Shown: piece after piece, positions 26,406 through 35,049 of the stretch
Layout of the letters: each line of letters opens with the position of its first letter
How positions within the stretch are numbered: the first letter of the stretch is position 1
NCBI GenBank assembly: GCA_031553075.1
Contig: JAVBLX010000071.1
Coordinates: forward strand, 1 to 64,000
DNA length: 64,000 nt
Source: DIGJ01 sp031553075
GTDB lineage: Bacteria > Bacillota > Clostridia > Lachnospirales > Lachnospiraceae
Reading direction: 5' to 3'
Notes under the pieces: generated by a model
The model's database searches: none
Told to the model about the DNA's origin: nothing
Seen by the model: only the letters and a program-made list of their open reading frames with translations
Program-made: the position numbers and the translations under genes

Positions 26406-26510
26406 ATGAGTTTGGTGGATGGAATCTGGATGCTGAATGAATGAGTTTGGTGGATGGAATCCGGACGCTGAATGAATGAGTTTGGTGGATGGAATCCGGA
26501 CGCCGAATGA
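26406..26510 (+). repeat. Three tandem 35-bp repeats after dnaJ
   Basis: Units start with ATGAGTTTGGTGGATGGAAT at 26406, 26441 and 26476. The third unit ends in CCGAATGA, which is also the outer end of the long inverted repeat element beginning at 26503. There are no spacers between units, so this is not a CRISPR array. Confidence 0.85.
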
Positions 26511-26773
26511 AGCACGCCCTGAGTTGGGTGACCGCTGTGTTGGGAAAATGCCTTCGACTTCGCAGGCTAAGAACTCGTAAATCAAATCGTGTGTGTGTTG
26601 GGGCCCGGCCGGGTCGCTCGATACGGGGAATCCGTTCCCCGCTCTCACTAAATCCGACGTCCTGTCGGATTTCCCCTGGGGGTTGAGGATTTGATTAACG
26701 AGTTCTAAGCCTGCTACGTAGACGGCATTTTCCCAACACAGCGGTCACCCAACTCAGGGCGTGCTTCATTCGG
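26503..26773. mobile_element. 271-bp near-palindromic element (MITE-like)
   Basis: 86-bp arms at 26503-26588 and 26688-26773 are inverted copies. The outer 50 bases are identical and the inner 36 have about six differences. The 99-base centre is GC-rich and itself folds: CGGGGAATCCGTTCCCCG and AATCCGACGTCCTGTCGGATT are hairpins. There is no convincing ORF inside. Base composition is unlike the AT-rich surroundings. Long hairpin of this kind could be a miniature transposable element, an RNA hairpin or a giant bidirectional terminator. No clear target duplication is visible. Confidence 0.65.
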
Positions 26774-26952
26774 CTGGTGTTTTCAAGTTATAGTTGGATT
26801 TGGCGTATTGCGTAATAGTATGTAGTTAACTTAATTGTTGTAAATTGGAATATTTGGTTTTTTGAAAATTTTTATACAGAATCAGGATAAAATGAATGGA
26901 AAGAATCTTGGTTGTGATATATACTTATTAATTAAGAGGCGTAATTAAGTGC

Positions 26953-27140
26953 TTAGTTTGGAAGCTTAATTCAGAGTTTAATTCAGAGTTTAATTCAGAA
27001 GCTTAATTCAGAGGTTAATTCAGAAGGTTAGTTCAGAAGCTTAGTTTGGAAGGTTAGTTCAGAAGGTTAGTTCAGAAGGTTAATTCAGAAGGTTAATTCG
27101 GCAACTTAGTTTGGAGTTTAATTTAGGTGTTTAGTTAGGA
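26953..27140 (+). repeat. Array of ~15 degenerate 12-13-bp repeats before prmA
   Basis: Consensus TTARTTCAGAAGG with variants TTAGTTTGGAAGC and TTAATTCAGAGT, repeated almost without interruption up to about 30 bases before the prmA start. Between 26774 and 26952 there is only AT-rich spacer. Confidence 0.8.
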
Positions 27141-27171
27141 TGATGTTTGGTAGGAAAGTGAGGTAGATTTT

Positions 27172-28128
27172 ATGAAATGGATGAAGGTTTCTTTGGAAAC
27201 GACTACGGATGCTGTGGATTTTATTAGTAATTTATTTGATGAATGTGGATTGGAAGGAATTCAGATTGAGGACAAAATTCCTCTTAGTGAAGAGGACAAG
27301 CAGGCTATGTTTATTGATATTTTACCGGAGCTGGAGCCGGATGATGGTGTGGCTGTGGTGAGCTCTTATGTTGAGCCGGAAAGGGATATGGTGGCTCTTG
27401 TTGAGGAGTTGAAGGAAGGTCTTTTGGAAATCTCTTCTTATGTTGATATTGGGAAGGGGGAGATTCTGGTCTCTGAGACGGATGATCAAGATTGGATTAA
27501 TAACTGGAAGGAGTTTTTTAAGCCGTTTCGTGTTGCGGAGGATATTGTGATTAAGCCTACTTGGGAGCCTTTGGATGAGGTGAAAGAGGGGGATATCGTA
27601 ATTGAAATTGATCCGGGGACTGCTTTTGGAACGGGAGCTCATGAAACGACTCAGCTTTGTATTCAGGGTCTTCGAAAATATATTACGAAGGAAACAAAAT
27701 TATTGGATGTTGGGTGTGGTAGTGGAATTTTGTCCATTATTGGAGTAAAGCTGGGAGCAAAGCAGGCGATGGGGACGGATATTGATCCGGCTGCGCTTAC
27801 GGCTACTTATGAGAATATTGAGGTGAATGGCATTTCAGGAGAGCAGTTTCATGCTTATGCCGGGAATATTATTGAGGATCAGGTGCTTCAGGAAATGGTT
27901 GGACTGAAGAAATATGATATTGTTGTGGCTAATATTCTGGCTGATGTAATTATACCTCTTTCCGGAATGGTGGGAAGGCATATGAAGCCGGATGGTTTAT
28001 TTATCTCTTCTGGGATTATTAATACGATGAGGGATAAGGTAGTGGCGGCTTTAGAGGAAAATGAGTTTGAGATTGTTGAAGAAAATACAATGAAAGACTG
28101 GGTATCTTTTGTGGCAAAGAAAAAATAA
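27172..28128 (+). CDS. prmA: Ribosomal protein L11 methyltransferase PrmA
   Basis: 318 aa. N-terminal L11-binding domain, then a class I SAM methyltransferase: LDVGCGSGILSI (motif I), GTDIDPAA and IVVANILADVI. PrmA trimethylates L11 at several sites. GTGAGG precedes ATG 27172. The codon choice is unusually GTT/GAG-rich compared with neighbours, and both flanks carry tandem repeat arrays. Position after dnaJ and before rsmE is the standard Clostridia order. Confidence 0.95.
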   Translation: MKWMKVSLETTTDAVDFISNLFDECGLEGIQIEDKIPLSEEDKQAMFIDILPELEPDDGVAVVSSYVEPERDMVALVEELKEGLLEISSYVDIGKGEILVSETDDQDWINNWKEFFKPFRVAEDIVIKPTWEPLDEVKEGDIVIEIDPGTAFGTGAHETTQLCIQGLRKYITKETKLLDVGCGSGILSIIGVKLGAKQAMGTDIDPAALTATYENIEVNGISGEQFHAYAGNIIEDQVLQEMVGLKKYDIVVANILADVIIPLSGMVGRHMKPDGLFISSGIINTMRDKVVAALEENEFEIVEENTMKDWVSFVAKKK

Positions 28129-28130
28129 AA

Positions 28131-28197
28131 GTTGTAATTCAGAAAAAAGTGTAATCTGAAAAAAGTATAATCAGAAAAAAGTGTAATCTGGAAAAAA
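28131..28197 (+). repeat. Four tandem ~16-bp repeats after prmA
   Basis: Units of the type GTGTAATCTGAAAAAA at 28131, 28149, 28165 and 28181, with small changes. Confidence 0.8.
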
Positions 28198-28203
28198 TTG
28201 AAG

Positions 28204-28258
28204 AAAATATAAGCCGTGATTGAGAATAATAAAATATAAGCTGTGATTGAGAAATAAT
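28204..28258 (+). repeat. Two tandem 27/28-bp repeats before rsmE
   Basis: AAAATATAAGCCGTGATTGA.. at 28204 and AAAATATAAGCTGTGATTGA.. at 28231 differ at one base plus one insertion. Confidence 0.8.
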
Positions 28259-28324
28259 AAAATTTGACTTTTTTAAGAATCAATGATATGATTGCAGTTG
28301 TTTTTATAGAACGTGAGGGTTATC

Positions 28325-29128
28325 ATGCATTGTTTTTATATTGAAAAGGAACAGATTTGTGGTGATTGCATTGAGGTGATTGGAGAAGATGTAAACCACA
28401 TTAAAAATGTTCTGCGAAGGACTGTGGGAGACGAGATTACCTTGTGTGACGGAAATGGTTTTTTCTACAAGTGTAGCATCTGTGAGCTTTCCAATCAGGG
28501 GATAAAAACGAAGATTCTGGAGCAAAAAGAGGCAACAACGGAGCTGCCAGGAAGAGTTTATTTATTTCAGGGCTTGCCGAAAAAGGATAAAATGGAATTG
28601 ATTATTCAAAAGGCAGTGGAGCTGGGGGTCTATGAAGTGATTCCGGTATCTACTAAGTTTTGTGTGGCAAAAATCGAAGATGATAAGAAAGAAAAAAAGA
28701 AAAAGGAACGCTGGCAGACGATTAGTATGACGGCAGCCAAGCAGTCGGGACGAGGAATGATTCCTTCCATTCATTCATTGATATCTTTTAAAGAGGCGAT
28801 AGCCATAATGAAAGAGTTGGATGTAGGCTTGATGCCATACGAAAACGCAAAAGGAATGATTGAGTCAAAAAAGCAGGTGGAAGAAGCGGCAAAACAAAAA
28901 TCAATCGGGATTATTATTGGTCCAGAGGGCGGATTTTCGGAGGAAGAGGTAGCGTTTGCAAGGGAAGCTGGCATTAAGCCGGTTACTCTTGGAAGTCGGA
29001 TTCTTCGGACAGAAACAGCGGGATTTACCATGCTGTCTCTTTTAATGTTTGAGATGGAAGCCATTGGTGAAGATACAAAAGAATCAAATATGGAAGCCAT
29101 TGGTGATGATATAGAAGGGTTTAATTAG
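28325..29128 (+). CDS. rsmE: 16S rRNA m3U1498 methyltransferase RsmE
   Basis: 267 aa. N-terminal PUA-like region (HIKNVLRRTVGDEITLCDG) and a SPOUT fold with the family signature IGIIIGPEGGFSEEEV and LGSRILRTETA. ATG 28325 is preferred over GTG 28313 because GAGGG sits 5-6 bases before it. An odd tail repeats MEAIGEDTKESN / MEAIGDDIEGFN, a small in-frame duplication beyond the normal family end. cysteine desulfurase starts 2 bp after the stop. Confidence 0.93.
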   Translation: MHCFYIEKEQICGDCIEVIGEDVNHIKNVLRRTVGDEITLCDGNGFFYKCSICELSNQGIKTKILEQKEATTELPGRVYLFQGLPKKDKMELIIQKAVELGVYEVIPVSTKFCVAKIEDDKKEKKKKERWQTISMTAAKQSGRGMIPSIHSLISFKEAIAIMKELDVGLMPYENAKGMIESKKQVEEAAKQKSIGIIIGPEGGFSEEEVAFAREAGIKPVTLGSRILRTETAGFTMLSLLMFEMEAIGEDTKESNMEAIGDDIEGFN

Positions 29129-29130
29129 GA

Positions 29131-30300
29131 ATGGAATTAAGAGCATATCTGGATAATAGTGCAACAACAAAACCTTTTGCAGGTGTGAGAGAAATCATGA
29201 TGAGAACCCTGGAAGAGGATTATGGAAATCCTTCTTCCCTTCATACAAAAGGTATGGAAGCAGAACGTTATATAAAGGAAGCCAGAGGGGTGGTTGCAGC
29301 CAGTTTAAAGGCAGAGGAAAAAGAAATTGTTTTTACATCTGGCGGCACGGAGTCCAATAATATGGCAATTATTGGTGCTGCCATGGCAAATCAGCGGGCA
29401 GGAAAGCATATTATTACAACCCGGATTGAGCATCCATCGGTGTATAATCCCCTTGTTTTTTTAGAAGAAATGGGATTTGAAGTGACGTATCTGGATGTGG
29501 ATCATAATGGGCAAATAGCATTAGACCAGCTAAAAGCTGTCCTTCGTGAAGATACCATATTGGTATCGGTTATTTATGTAAATAATGAGATTGGATCGGT
29601 AGAAAATATTGAGGAAATCTCAAAAATAATCAAAGAGAAAAATATAAAAACACTTTTTCATGTAGATGCCATTCAGGCCTATGGAAAATTTCGAATGGTT
29701 CCTAAAAGAATGGGAATTGATTTGCTTTCGGTAAGTGCCCATAAGTTTCACGGACCAAAGGGAGTTGGTTTTCTCTATATAAAAGACAAGGTGAAAATAA
29801 AACCAATTATTTTTGGTGGGGACCAACAAAAAGGGATGCGTTCTGGAACCGAAAACGTACCGGGGATTGCAGGTCTTTCTGTAGCGGTCAAGGAAATTTA
29901 TCAGGGGCACGAAGAAAAGAAGGAAAAGCTTTATCAGTTAAAAGAGTATTTTATAGAACAGGTACAACGGCTGGAGGGTGTAACCGTAAATGGCGTAAAT
30001 GAATTGTCTCTTCGCCAGACAGCACCACATATTGTGAGTGTGAGTTTTAGTGGAATCCGTAGTGAGGTACTTCTTCATGCACTGGCTGAAAAGGGCGTTT
30101 GTGTATCGGCAGGCTCTGCCTGTGCGTCCAACCACCCTCAAATCAGTGGGACATTGAAGGCGATTGGAGTAAAAAAAGAATTACTGGACAGTACCCTTCG
30201 ATTTAGTTTTTCAATCTTTACGACTCGGGAAGAACTAGATGTGGCATTAGAAGGATTAAATGAACTACTGCCCAAGTTGCGGCTGTTTACACGTCATTAA
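29131..30300 (+). CDS. Cysteine desulfurase (NifS/IscS-like)
   Basis: 389 aa. A PLP enzyme that removes sulfur from cysteine. The start is YLDNSATTKP; VFTSGGTESNNMAI is the cofactor-binding loop; SAHKFHGPKGVGFLY carries the PLP Lys; CVSAGSACASNHPQ has the active-site Cys. It sits directly upstream of thiI, so its likely main role is to load ThiI with sulfur for 4-thiouridine and thiamine. It is nearly fused to rsmE (2-bp gap). Confidence 0.93.
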   Translation: MELRAYLDNSATTKPFAGVREIMMRTLEEDYGNPSSLHTKGMEAERYIKEARGVVAASLKAEEKEIVFTSGGTESNNMAIIGAAMANQRAGKHIITTRIEHPSVYNPLVFLEEMGFEVTYLDVDHNGQIALDQLKAVLREDTILVSVIYVNNEIGSVENIEEISKIIKEKNIKTLFHVDAIQAYGKFRMVPKRMGIDLLSVSAHKFHGPKGVGFLYIKDKVKIKPIIFGGDQQKGMRSGTENVPGIAGLSVAVKEIYQGHEEKKEKLYQLKEYFIEQVQRLEGVTVNGVNELSLRQTAPHIVSVSFSGIRSEVLLHALAEKGVCVSAGSACASNHPQISGTLKAIGVKKELLDSTLRFSFSIFTTREELDVALEGLNELLPKLRLFTRH

Positions 30301-30488
30301 GCTTGTTTGAAGGTACTCCACTTATCAGAGATAATATTTAAAGGTGTTAAAACGATGTTCAAAGGTGTTTCAAATATATTCAAATATGTTAATGCATCAT
30401 TAACCAGATTCAGAGATGTTCATGGTATTTTGTCATGTTCAACATAAGAATAAAGGTCTAGTTATTCTTCGATGTACTAGTAGTGGAA

Positions 30489-30513
30489 GCGTGCATAAGC
30501 GCGCAGATGGGAG
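30489..30513 (+). promoter_or_regulatory. Hairpin next to ribosome binding site of thiI
   Basis: GCGTGC ATAA GCGCGC (6 bp with one G-T pair) is followed by AGATGGGAG, seven bases before ATG 30521. Fifteen bases (GCGCGCAGATGGGAG) recur before the LacI gene at 49193. Confidence 0.6.
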
Positions 30514-30520
30514 TCAAAAT

Positions 30521-31696
30521 ATGTTTAAAGCTTTTTTAATTAAGTATGCAGAGATTGGAATCAAAGGGAAAAACCGATATATTTTTGAGAATGCCCTGCG
30601 GGATCAAATAAAATATGCATTGAAAGAAGTTGAGGGAGACTTTTATGTTTCCAAGGAGCAGGGAAGGATTTATGTAGAAGCTTTGTCGGATTTTGATTAT
30701 GATGAGACCATTGATGCGTTGCAGCGCGTGTTTGGAATTGCGGCTATTTGTCCAACTGTGGTAGTGGATAGCTGTGATTGGGATGTTCTCACCAAAGCTG
30801 GTGGTGATTATGTAGAAAAAGTCTATGGTGATAAGGAAATGACCTTTAAAGTAATGGCAAAACGAGGAGATAAAAACTATCCGATGACATCTCCGGAGGT
30901 CTGCATAGAAATGGGGTCGTATCTTTTAGATCGTTTCAATCATCTGAAAGTGGATGTTCATACTCCTGAGGTTTTTATTAATGTGGAGGTTCGCCAAAAA
31001 GGATATATTTATTCCAATAGCATAAAAGGACCAGGTGGAATGCCAGTTGGCACCAACGGCAAGGCAATGCTTTTATTGTCAGGTGGAATTGACAGCCCTG
31101 TCGCCGGATATATGATTGCGAAAAGAGGGGTTAAGCTGGAAGCAACCTATTTTCATGCTCCTCCATATACCAGTGAACGGGCAAAAGAGAAGGTAGTGGA
31201 TTTGGCTCGGCTGGTAGCCAGATATTCTGGCCCAATTAAGCTTCATGTTGTTAATTTTACCGATATACAGCTCTATATTTATGAGAAATGTCCTCACGAT
31301 GAGTTAACCATTATCATGAGAAGATACATGATGCGTATTGCAGAGAAAATAGCAGCAGAAAATAACTGCCTGGGACTTATTACAGGTGAAAGTATTGGTC
31401 AGGTTGCCAGTCAAACGATGCAAAGCTTAGCCGCAACCAATGATGTATGTACCATGCCGGTCTATCGCCCGGTAATTGGTTTTGATAAGCAAGATATTGT
31501 AGATATCGCAGAAAAGATTAATACCTATGAAACGTCTATTTTGCCTTTTGAAGACTGCTGTACAATTTTTGTGGCAAAACATCCGGTTACCAAGCCAAAC
31601 GTGAAGGTAATTCGTTGTTCTGAGCAGAACCTGGAAGAAAAAATTGATGAATTATTAGAGGCTGCTTATAATACGATAGAAACTATTATGGTTTAA
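30521..31696 (+). CDS. thiI: tRNA 4-thiouridine synthetase ThiI
   Basis: 391 aa from ATG 30521 (GGGAG at 30509-30513). N-terminal ferredoxin-like and THUMP domains, then the PP-loop ATPase with LLSGGIDSPVAGY. It lacks the C-terminal rhodanese domain found in E. coli, as most Gram-positive ThiI do, so sulfur comes directly from a cysteine desulfurase, the gene just upstream. The region 30301-30488 shows degenerate ATTCAAA/GGTGTT repeats and no gene. Confidence 0.93.
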   Translation: MFKAFLIKYAEIGIKGKNRYIFENALRDQIKYALKEVEGDFYVSKEQGRIYVEALSDFDYDETIDALQRVFGIAAICPTVVVDSCDWDVLTKAGGDYVEKVYGDKEMTFKVMAKRGDKNYPMTSPEVCIEMGSYLLDRFNHLKVDVHTPEVFINVEVRQKGYIYSNSIKGPGGMPVGTNGKAMLLLSGGIDSPVAGYMIAKRGVKLEATYFHAPPYTSERAKEKVVDLARLVARYSGPIKLHVVNFTDIQLYIYEKCPHDELTIIMRRYMMRIAEKIAAENNCLGLITGESIGQVASQTMQSLAATNDVCTMPVYRPVIGFDKQDIVDIAEKINTYETSILPFEDCCTIFVAKHPVTKPNVKVIRCSEQNLEEKIDELLEAAYNTIETIMV

Positions 31697-31723
31697 AGTG
31701 AAATAAACACGATAGAACTAATT

Positions 31724-31823
31724 ATGGCTAAGGCTATGAACAAGATGGAAATAGTTATGGCTAAGGCTAATGAACAAGATGGAAATAGTCATGGCTAAGG
31801 CTAAATGAACAAGATGGATATAG
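31724..31823 (+). repeat. Three tandem 33/34-bp repeats after thiI
   Basis: Units begin ATGGCTAAGGCTA at 31724, 31757 and 31791 and contain GAACAAGATGGAAATAG. Lengths grow by one base at the same point in the first two steps. Confidence 0.85.
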
Positions 31824-31844
31824 CAGACTCTCAAAGATGAAAAT

Positions 31845-31874
31845 GAAAAAAGGAGAGGTATCATACCTCTCCTC
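31845..31874 (-). terminator. Terminator of the HPr-like gene
   Basis: AGGAGAGGTA TCA TACCTCTCCT is a perfect 10-bp stem; read on the minus strand it is followed by TTTTTT. Confidence 0.85.
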
Positions 31875-31888
31875 AAAATCTCACAATA

Positions 31889-32122
31889 TTACTGAACGAT
31901 GTATGGCTCTAATATAGCAAGAATCTCATCGATTTTTTCTTCGCTATGAATACTTAAATCAATGGGTTTTGACAAGTCTAAACTAAAGATGCCCATGATG
32001 GATTTTGCGTCAATTACATATCTTCCAGAAACTAAATCAAAATCAGCATCAAATTTAGTTACGTCATTTACAAATGATTTTACCTTGTCAATTGAGTTTA
32101 AAGAAATTTTAACATTTTTCAT
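31889..32122 (-). CDS. HPr-family protein lacking the phosphorylatable His
   Basis: 77 aa, a little shorter than HPr (about 87). The middle SGRYVIDAKSIMGIFSLDL corresponds to the HPr segment around Ser-46, the site used by HPr kinase. The loop that in HPr carries His-15 (GLHARPA) is replaced by LNSIDKVKSF, with no His. This makes it unable to pass PTS phosphate, but possibly able to act in catabolite control like Crh of Bacillus. Start ATG with GGAGGACG upstream on the minus strand. It is alone, opposite to its neighbours. Confidence 0.8.
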   Translation of the reverse strand: MKNVKISLNSIDKVKSFVNDVTKFDADFDLVSGRYVIDAKSIMGIFSLDLSKPIDLSIHSEEKIDEILAILEPYIVQ

Positions 32123-32388
32123 GTTTACGTCCTCCTTGTTATAATTTACCTGTCCCAGGTTGTTGTCTTCTTATATATGTTACATTTTGCATTTGTAAAA
32201 GTCAATATACAAAGTTACCTAAAAAATGGTAAAAAATCCAGCAGAAACGTAGATTTTACATGGAATTTATTGACAACTTGTAAACATTTCATGGACACGA
32301 TATGAACGTGTAGATGTGCTGGGTGGTTGAATGGAAGTGCTGGTTCAATCAGGATAGAATACATGTTTTGTTAGAAAGGATTATGAAA

Positions 32389-33795
32389 ATGAAGTCGGTG
32401 GCTTTTTTAACCCTGGGCTGTAAAGTGAATTCTTATGAGACAAATGGAATGGAACACCTCTTTTCCCAGGCTGGGTATGAGATAAAAGAATTTGCGGAAA
32501 AAGCAGACGTTTATGTTATAAATACCTGTACGGTTACCAATATGGCAGACCGGAAATCAAGACAAATGATTCATAAGGCAAGAAAAATGAACCCTGAGGG
32601 TGTTGTTGTGGCAGTAGGCTGCTATGTACAGGCGGCGCGGGAAGAAGTGGAACAGGATTCGGCCATTGACCTGGTTATTGGTAATAACCAGAAGGGCCAT
32701 ATTGTCGAACTGGTGGAGCAGCTTCATGCTGAAAATAGTCAGGAAGCTTTGGTTGAGGAAATGGTAAGCTTCCAGAATTTTGAGGAAATGCCAATTCAGG
32801 AGGCCGGAGAAAATACCCGAGCCTATATAAAAATACAAGATGGTTGTAATCAGTTTTGTTCCTACTGTATTATTCCACATGTACGGGGAAGGATAAGAAG
32901 TAGAAAAGAAGATGAGATTTTAACCGAAGTGGAAAGTCTTGTAAAAAAAGGATATCAGGAGGTGGTACTGACTGGTATACATCTATCTTCTTATGGTGTG
33001 GATTTTACCGAACATAGTGACTTTGTAAAAGCAAAGGGAGAACCTCTTTTTCATATTATAAAAAAGGTCAGTGAACTGGAAGACTTAAAGCGGATTCGCC
33101 TGGGTTCTTTGGAGCCTCGGATTATCACGGAGGAGTTTGTCAGCAAGCTGGCAACAATTAAAAAAGTATGTCCTCATTTTCATCTTTCCCTTCAAAGTGG
33201 TTGCGATGAAACGCTCCTTCGTATGAACCGAAAATATACAACCGAAGAATATCTTCATGCTTGTAAGCTTCTCCGTCAATATTTTGATAATCCGGCGATT
33301 ACCACGGATATTATTGTGGGATTCCCGCAAGAGACGGAAGAGGAATTTGCTCAGACTAAGGCATTTATGGAAAAAATCAGGTTCAGCGATGTTCATATTT
33401 TTAAGTATTCTCAGCGCAAGGGTACTAAGGCAGCTGATATGAAAGATCAAGTAGACGAAGGAATCAAGACGCGGCGCAGCAATGAATTGATTCAGCTGGG
33501 GAAAAAGCTAACCCAGGAATACGGTCAATGGTTTCTGGAAAAAGAGCAGTTGATATTGATTGAAGAACCTTTCCGACTCGAAACAAATCGGCTTCGAAAC
33601 CTGGATGAGCAGTTAGGGGAAAATCAGTCCACAGGTTTGTCTCATGACCAGCGTAAACACTGGGTAGGGCATAATGAGCGGTATGTAAAGCTTGTTGTGG
33701 AAGCAGAGGGCGATATTCATAATCAGATGCTTACCTGCATTCCTCGTGAAGTACTGGCAGATGGTGTGCTTTTATGCCAACTGATTAAAAGTTAA
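32389..33795 (+). CDS. mtaB: tRNA-t6A37 methylthiotransferase MtaB
   Basis: 468 aa. The MiaB-type N-terminal domain opens with FLTLGCKVNSYET, and the radical SAM cluster is CNQFCSYCIIPHVRGR. It ends in a TRAM-like domain. The GCKVN start is typical of MtaB (ms2t6A) rather than MiaB. ATG 32389 has GAAAGGA at better distance than ATG 32383. MtaB commonly follows rsmE in Clostridia; here cysteine desulfurase, thiI and an HPr-like gene lie between. Confidence 0.92.
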   Translation: MKSVAFLTLGCKVNSYETNGMEHLFSQAGYEIKEFAEKADVYVINTCTVTNMADRKSRQMIHKARKMNPEGVVVAVGCYVQAAREEVEQDSAIDLVIGNNQKGHIVELVEQLHAENSQEALVEEMVSFQNFEEMPIQEAGENTRAYIKIQDGCNQFCSYCIIPHVRGRIRSRKEDEILTEVESLVKKGYQEVVLTGIHLSSYGVDFTEHSDFVKAKGEPLFHIIKKVSELEDLKRIRLGSLEPRIITEEFVSKLATIKKVCPHFHLSLQSGCDETLLRMNRKYTTEEYLHACKLLRQYFDNPAITTDIIVGFPQETEEEFAQTKAFMEKIRFSDVHIFKYSQRKGTKAADMKDQVDEGIKTRRSNELIQLGKKLTQEYGQWFLEKEQLILIEEPFRLETNRLRNLDEQLGENQSTGLSHDQRKHWVGHNERYVKLVVEAEGDIHNQMLTCIPREVLADGVLLCQLIKS

Positions 33796-33915
33796 TGTCT
33801 ACAGGCTTGAGTGAAAATAGTGTGCGCGAGAAAATTAACAGTACTTGTGTTTTTGCAGAAATTATATTAAAATTAAAATGATGCATAGGATAATGGAAGC
33901 AAAGGATGTGAAAAA

Positions 33916-34176
33916 ATGCAAGAAATTAATAATACACAATATTTTAAAGTACAAAAAGAGCAGGAAATTAAGGTAAAAGATATTATTGCGTCTGTTTATG
34001 AGGCGCTTTCCGAAAAAGGATATAATCCCGTAAATCAGATTGTCGGATATGTCATGTCCGGGGATCCCACCTATATCACCAGTCACAAAGGTGCCAGAAG
34101 CCTTATTATGAAGGCAGAACGAGATGAGATTATTGAAGAATTGTTGCAGGACTATATTGAAAGAAATTTAAAATAG
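33916..34176 (+). CDS. ireB: IreB family regulatory phosphoprotein
   Basis: 86 aa, full size. Matches the UPF0297/IreB family: FKVQKEQEIKVKDIIASVYE and NQIVGYVMSGDPTYITSHK. IreB is a substrate of the PASTA kinase IreK in enterococci, linked to cephalosporin tolerance. It starts the conserved trio ireB-ruvX-DUF1292 (yrzL-yrrK-yrzB in Bacillus subtilis). GCAAAGGATG precedes the ATG. Confidence 0.93.
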   Translation: MQEINNTQYFKVQKEQEIKVKDIIASVYEALSEKGYNPVNQIVGYVMSGDPTYITSHKGARSLIMKAERDEIIEELLQDYIERNLK

Positions 34177-34197
34177 CAGGAGCCGGGAGGATATCCA

Positions 34198-34650
34198 TTG
34201 AGAATTATGGGACTTGATTACGGTTCTGTGACCATGGGAGTGGCCATCAGCGATGAGCTTTTACTTACGGCCCAGGGTATAGAGGTAATCCGAAGAAAAG
34301 AAGAGAATAAATTACGTCAGACCCTTCAGCGGGTAGAGGCACTCATAAAGGAATATGAGGTTGGCCTGATTGTAGTAGGATATCCCAAGAATATGAACAA
34401 CACCATTGGGGAACGGGCAGAAAAGTCAGAAGAGCTGGCAAAAAGCATAAACCGGAGAACTGGTATTGAAGTAGTACTATGGGATGAGAGGCTTACTACC
34501 GTTTCCGCTCATAATGCCATGATAGAGGGAAATGTACGAAGAGAAAAAAGAGAGCAAATTGTAGATATGGTAGCTGCTACCTATATTTTGCAAAGTTATT
34601 TGGATATGCGAAAGAATCAACAAAGTATCCAGAGCAGTGATATTTCGTAA
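34198..34650 (+). CDS. ruvX: Holliday junction resolvase-like RuvX (YqgF)
   Basis: 150 aa. RNase H-like fold: IMGLDYGSVTMGVAISDE at the start, VVGYPKNMN and ERLTTVSAHNAM. Involved in pre-16S rRNA 5' end maturation and possibly junction cleavage. TTG 34198 is the likely start because GGGAGG lies 7 bases upstream, while the first ATG (34207) is too far. It lies 21 bp after ireB. Confidence 0.93.
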   Translation: MRIMGLDYGSVTMGVAISDELLLTAQGIEVIRRKEENKLRQTLQRVEALIKEYEVGLIVVGYPKNMNNTIGERAEKSEELAKSINRRTGIEVVLWDERLTTVSAHNAMIEGNVRREKREQIVDMVAATYILQSYLDMRKNQQSIQSSDIS

Positions 34651-34693
34651 AGTAAACGTTAAATACGCAGGAAAGCGTAGAAATGAGGTATGA

Positions 34694-34960
34694 ATGGATT
34701 CCAACCAGATTGTTTTTACAACAGAAGATGGCGAAGATATCGCATTTTTTGTCTTGGAGCAAACAACCATTTCCGGGGTCAATTATCTGCTGGTAGCAGA
34801 TTCTGATGAGGAAGAGGCAGAAGCCTTGATTTTAAAAGAAAAGCCAGGTGACAATGAAGATGAACTGGTTTTTGATGTAGTGGAAGATGATGAAGAATTA
34901 AAGGCAATTTCCAAAGTATTTGAGGAATTGCTGGAAGATATTGATATTAACATGGAATAA
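34694..34960 (+). CDS. DUF1292 acidic protein
   Basis: 88 aa, highly acidic. Matches the DUF1292 family (IVFTTEDGEDIAFFVLEQTT, GVNYLLVADSDEEEAEALIL), always found after ruvX in Firmicutes; function unknown. The C-terminus ends with a short amphipathic helix (AISKVFEELLEDIDINME). Confidence 0.9.
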   Translation: MDSNQIVFTTEDGEDIAFFVLEQTTISGVNYLLVADSDEEEAEALILKEKPGDNEDELVFDVVEDDEELKAISKVFEELLEDIDINME

Positions 34961-35049
34961 ATACATTTCTGGGGGGAACATGATTTCCCAGGAAATGCTT
35001 ATGTGTACCGTTATGGCAGGTATTAAACTATACAAAAAGGGTGAACGGG

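Noticed and set aside
26406..26510. Possible CRISPR array (three 35-bp repeats)
   Set aside because: Repeats are directly adjacent without unique spacers and no cas genes are in the window.
25730..26515. Minus-strand 261-codon open frame over dnaJ
   Set aside because: It lies entirely opposite the well-supported dnaJ gene and its end encodes the tandem repeats; no ribosome binding site or family match.
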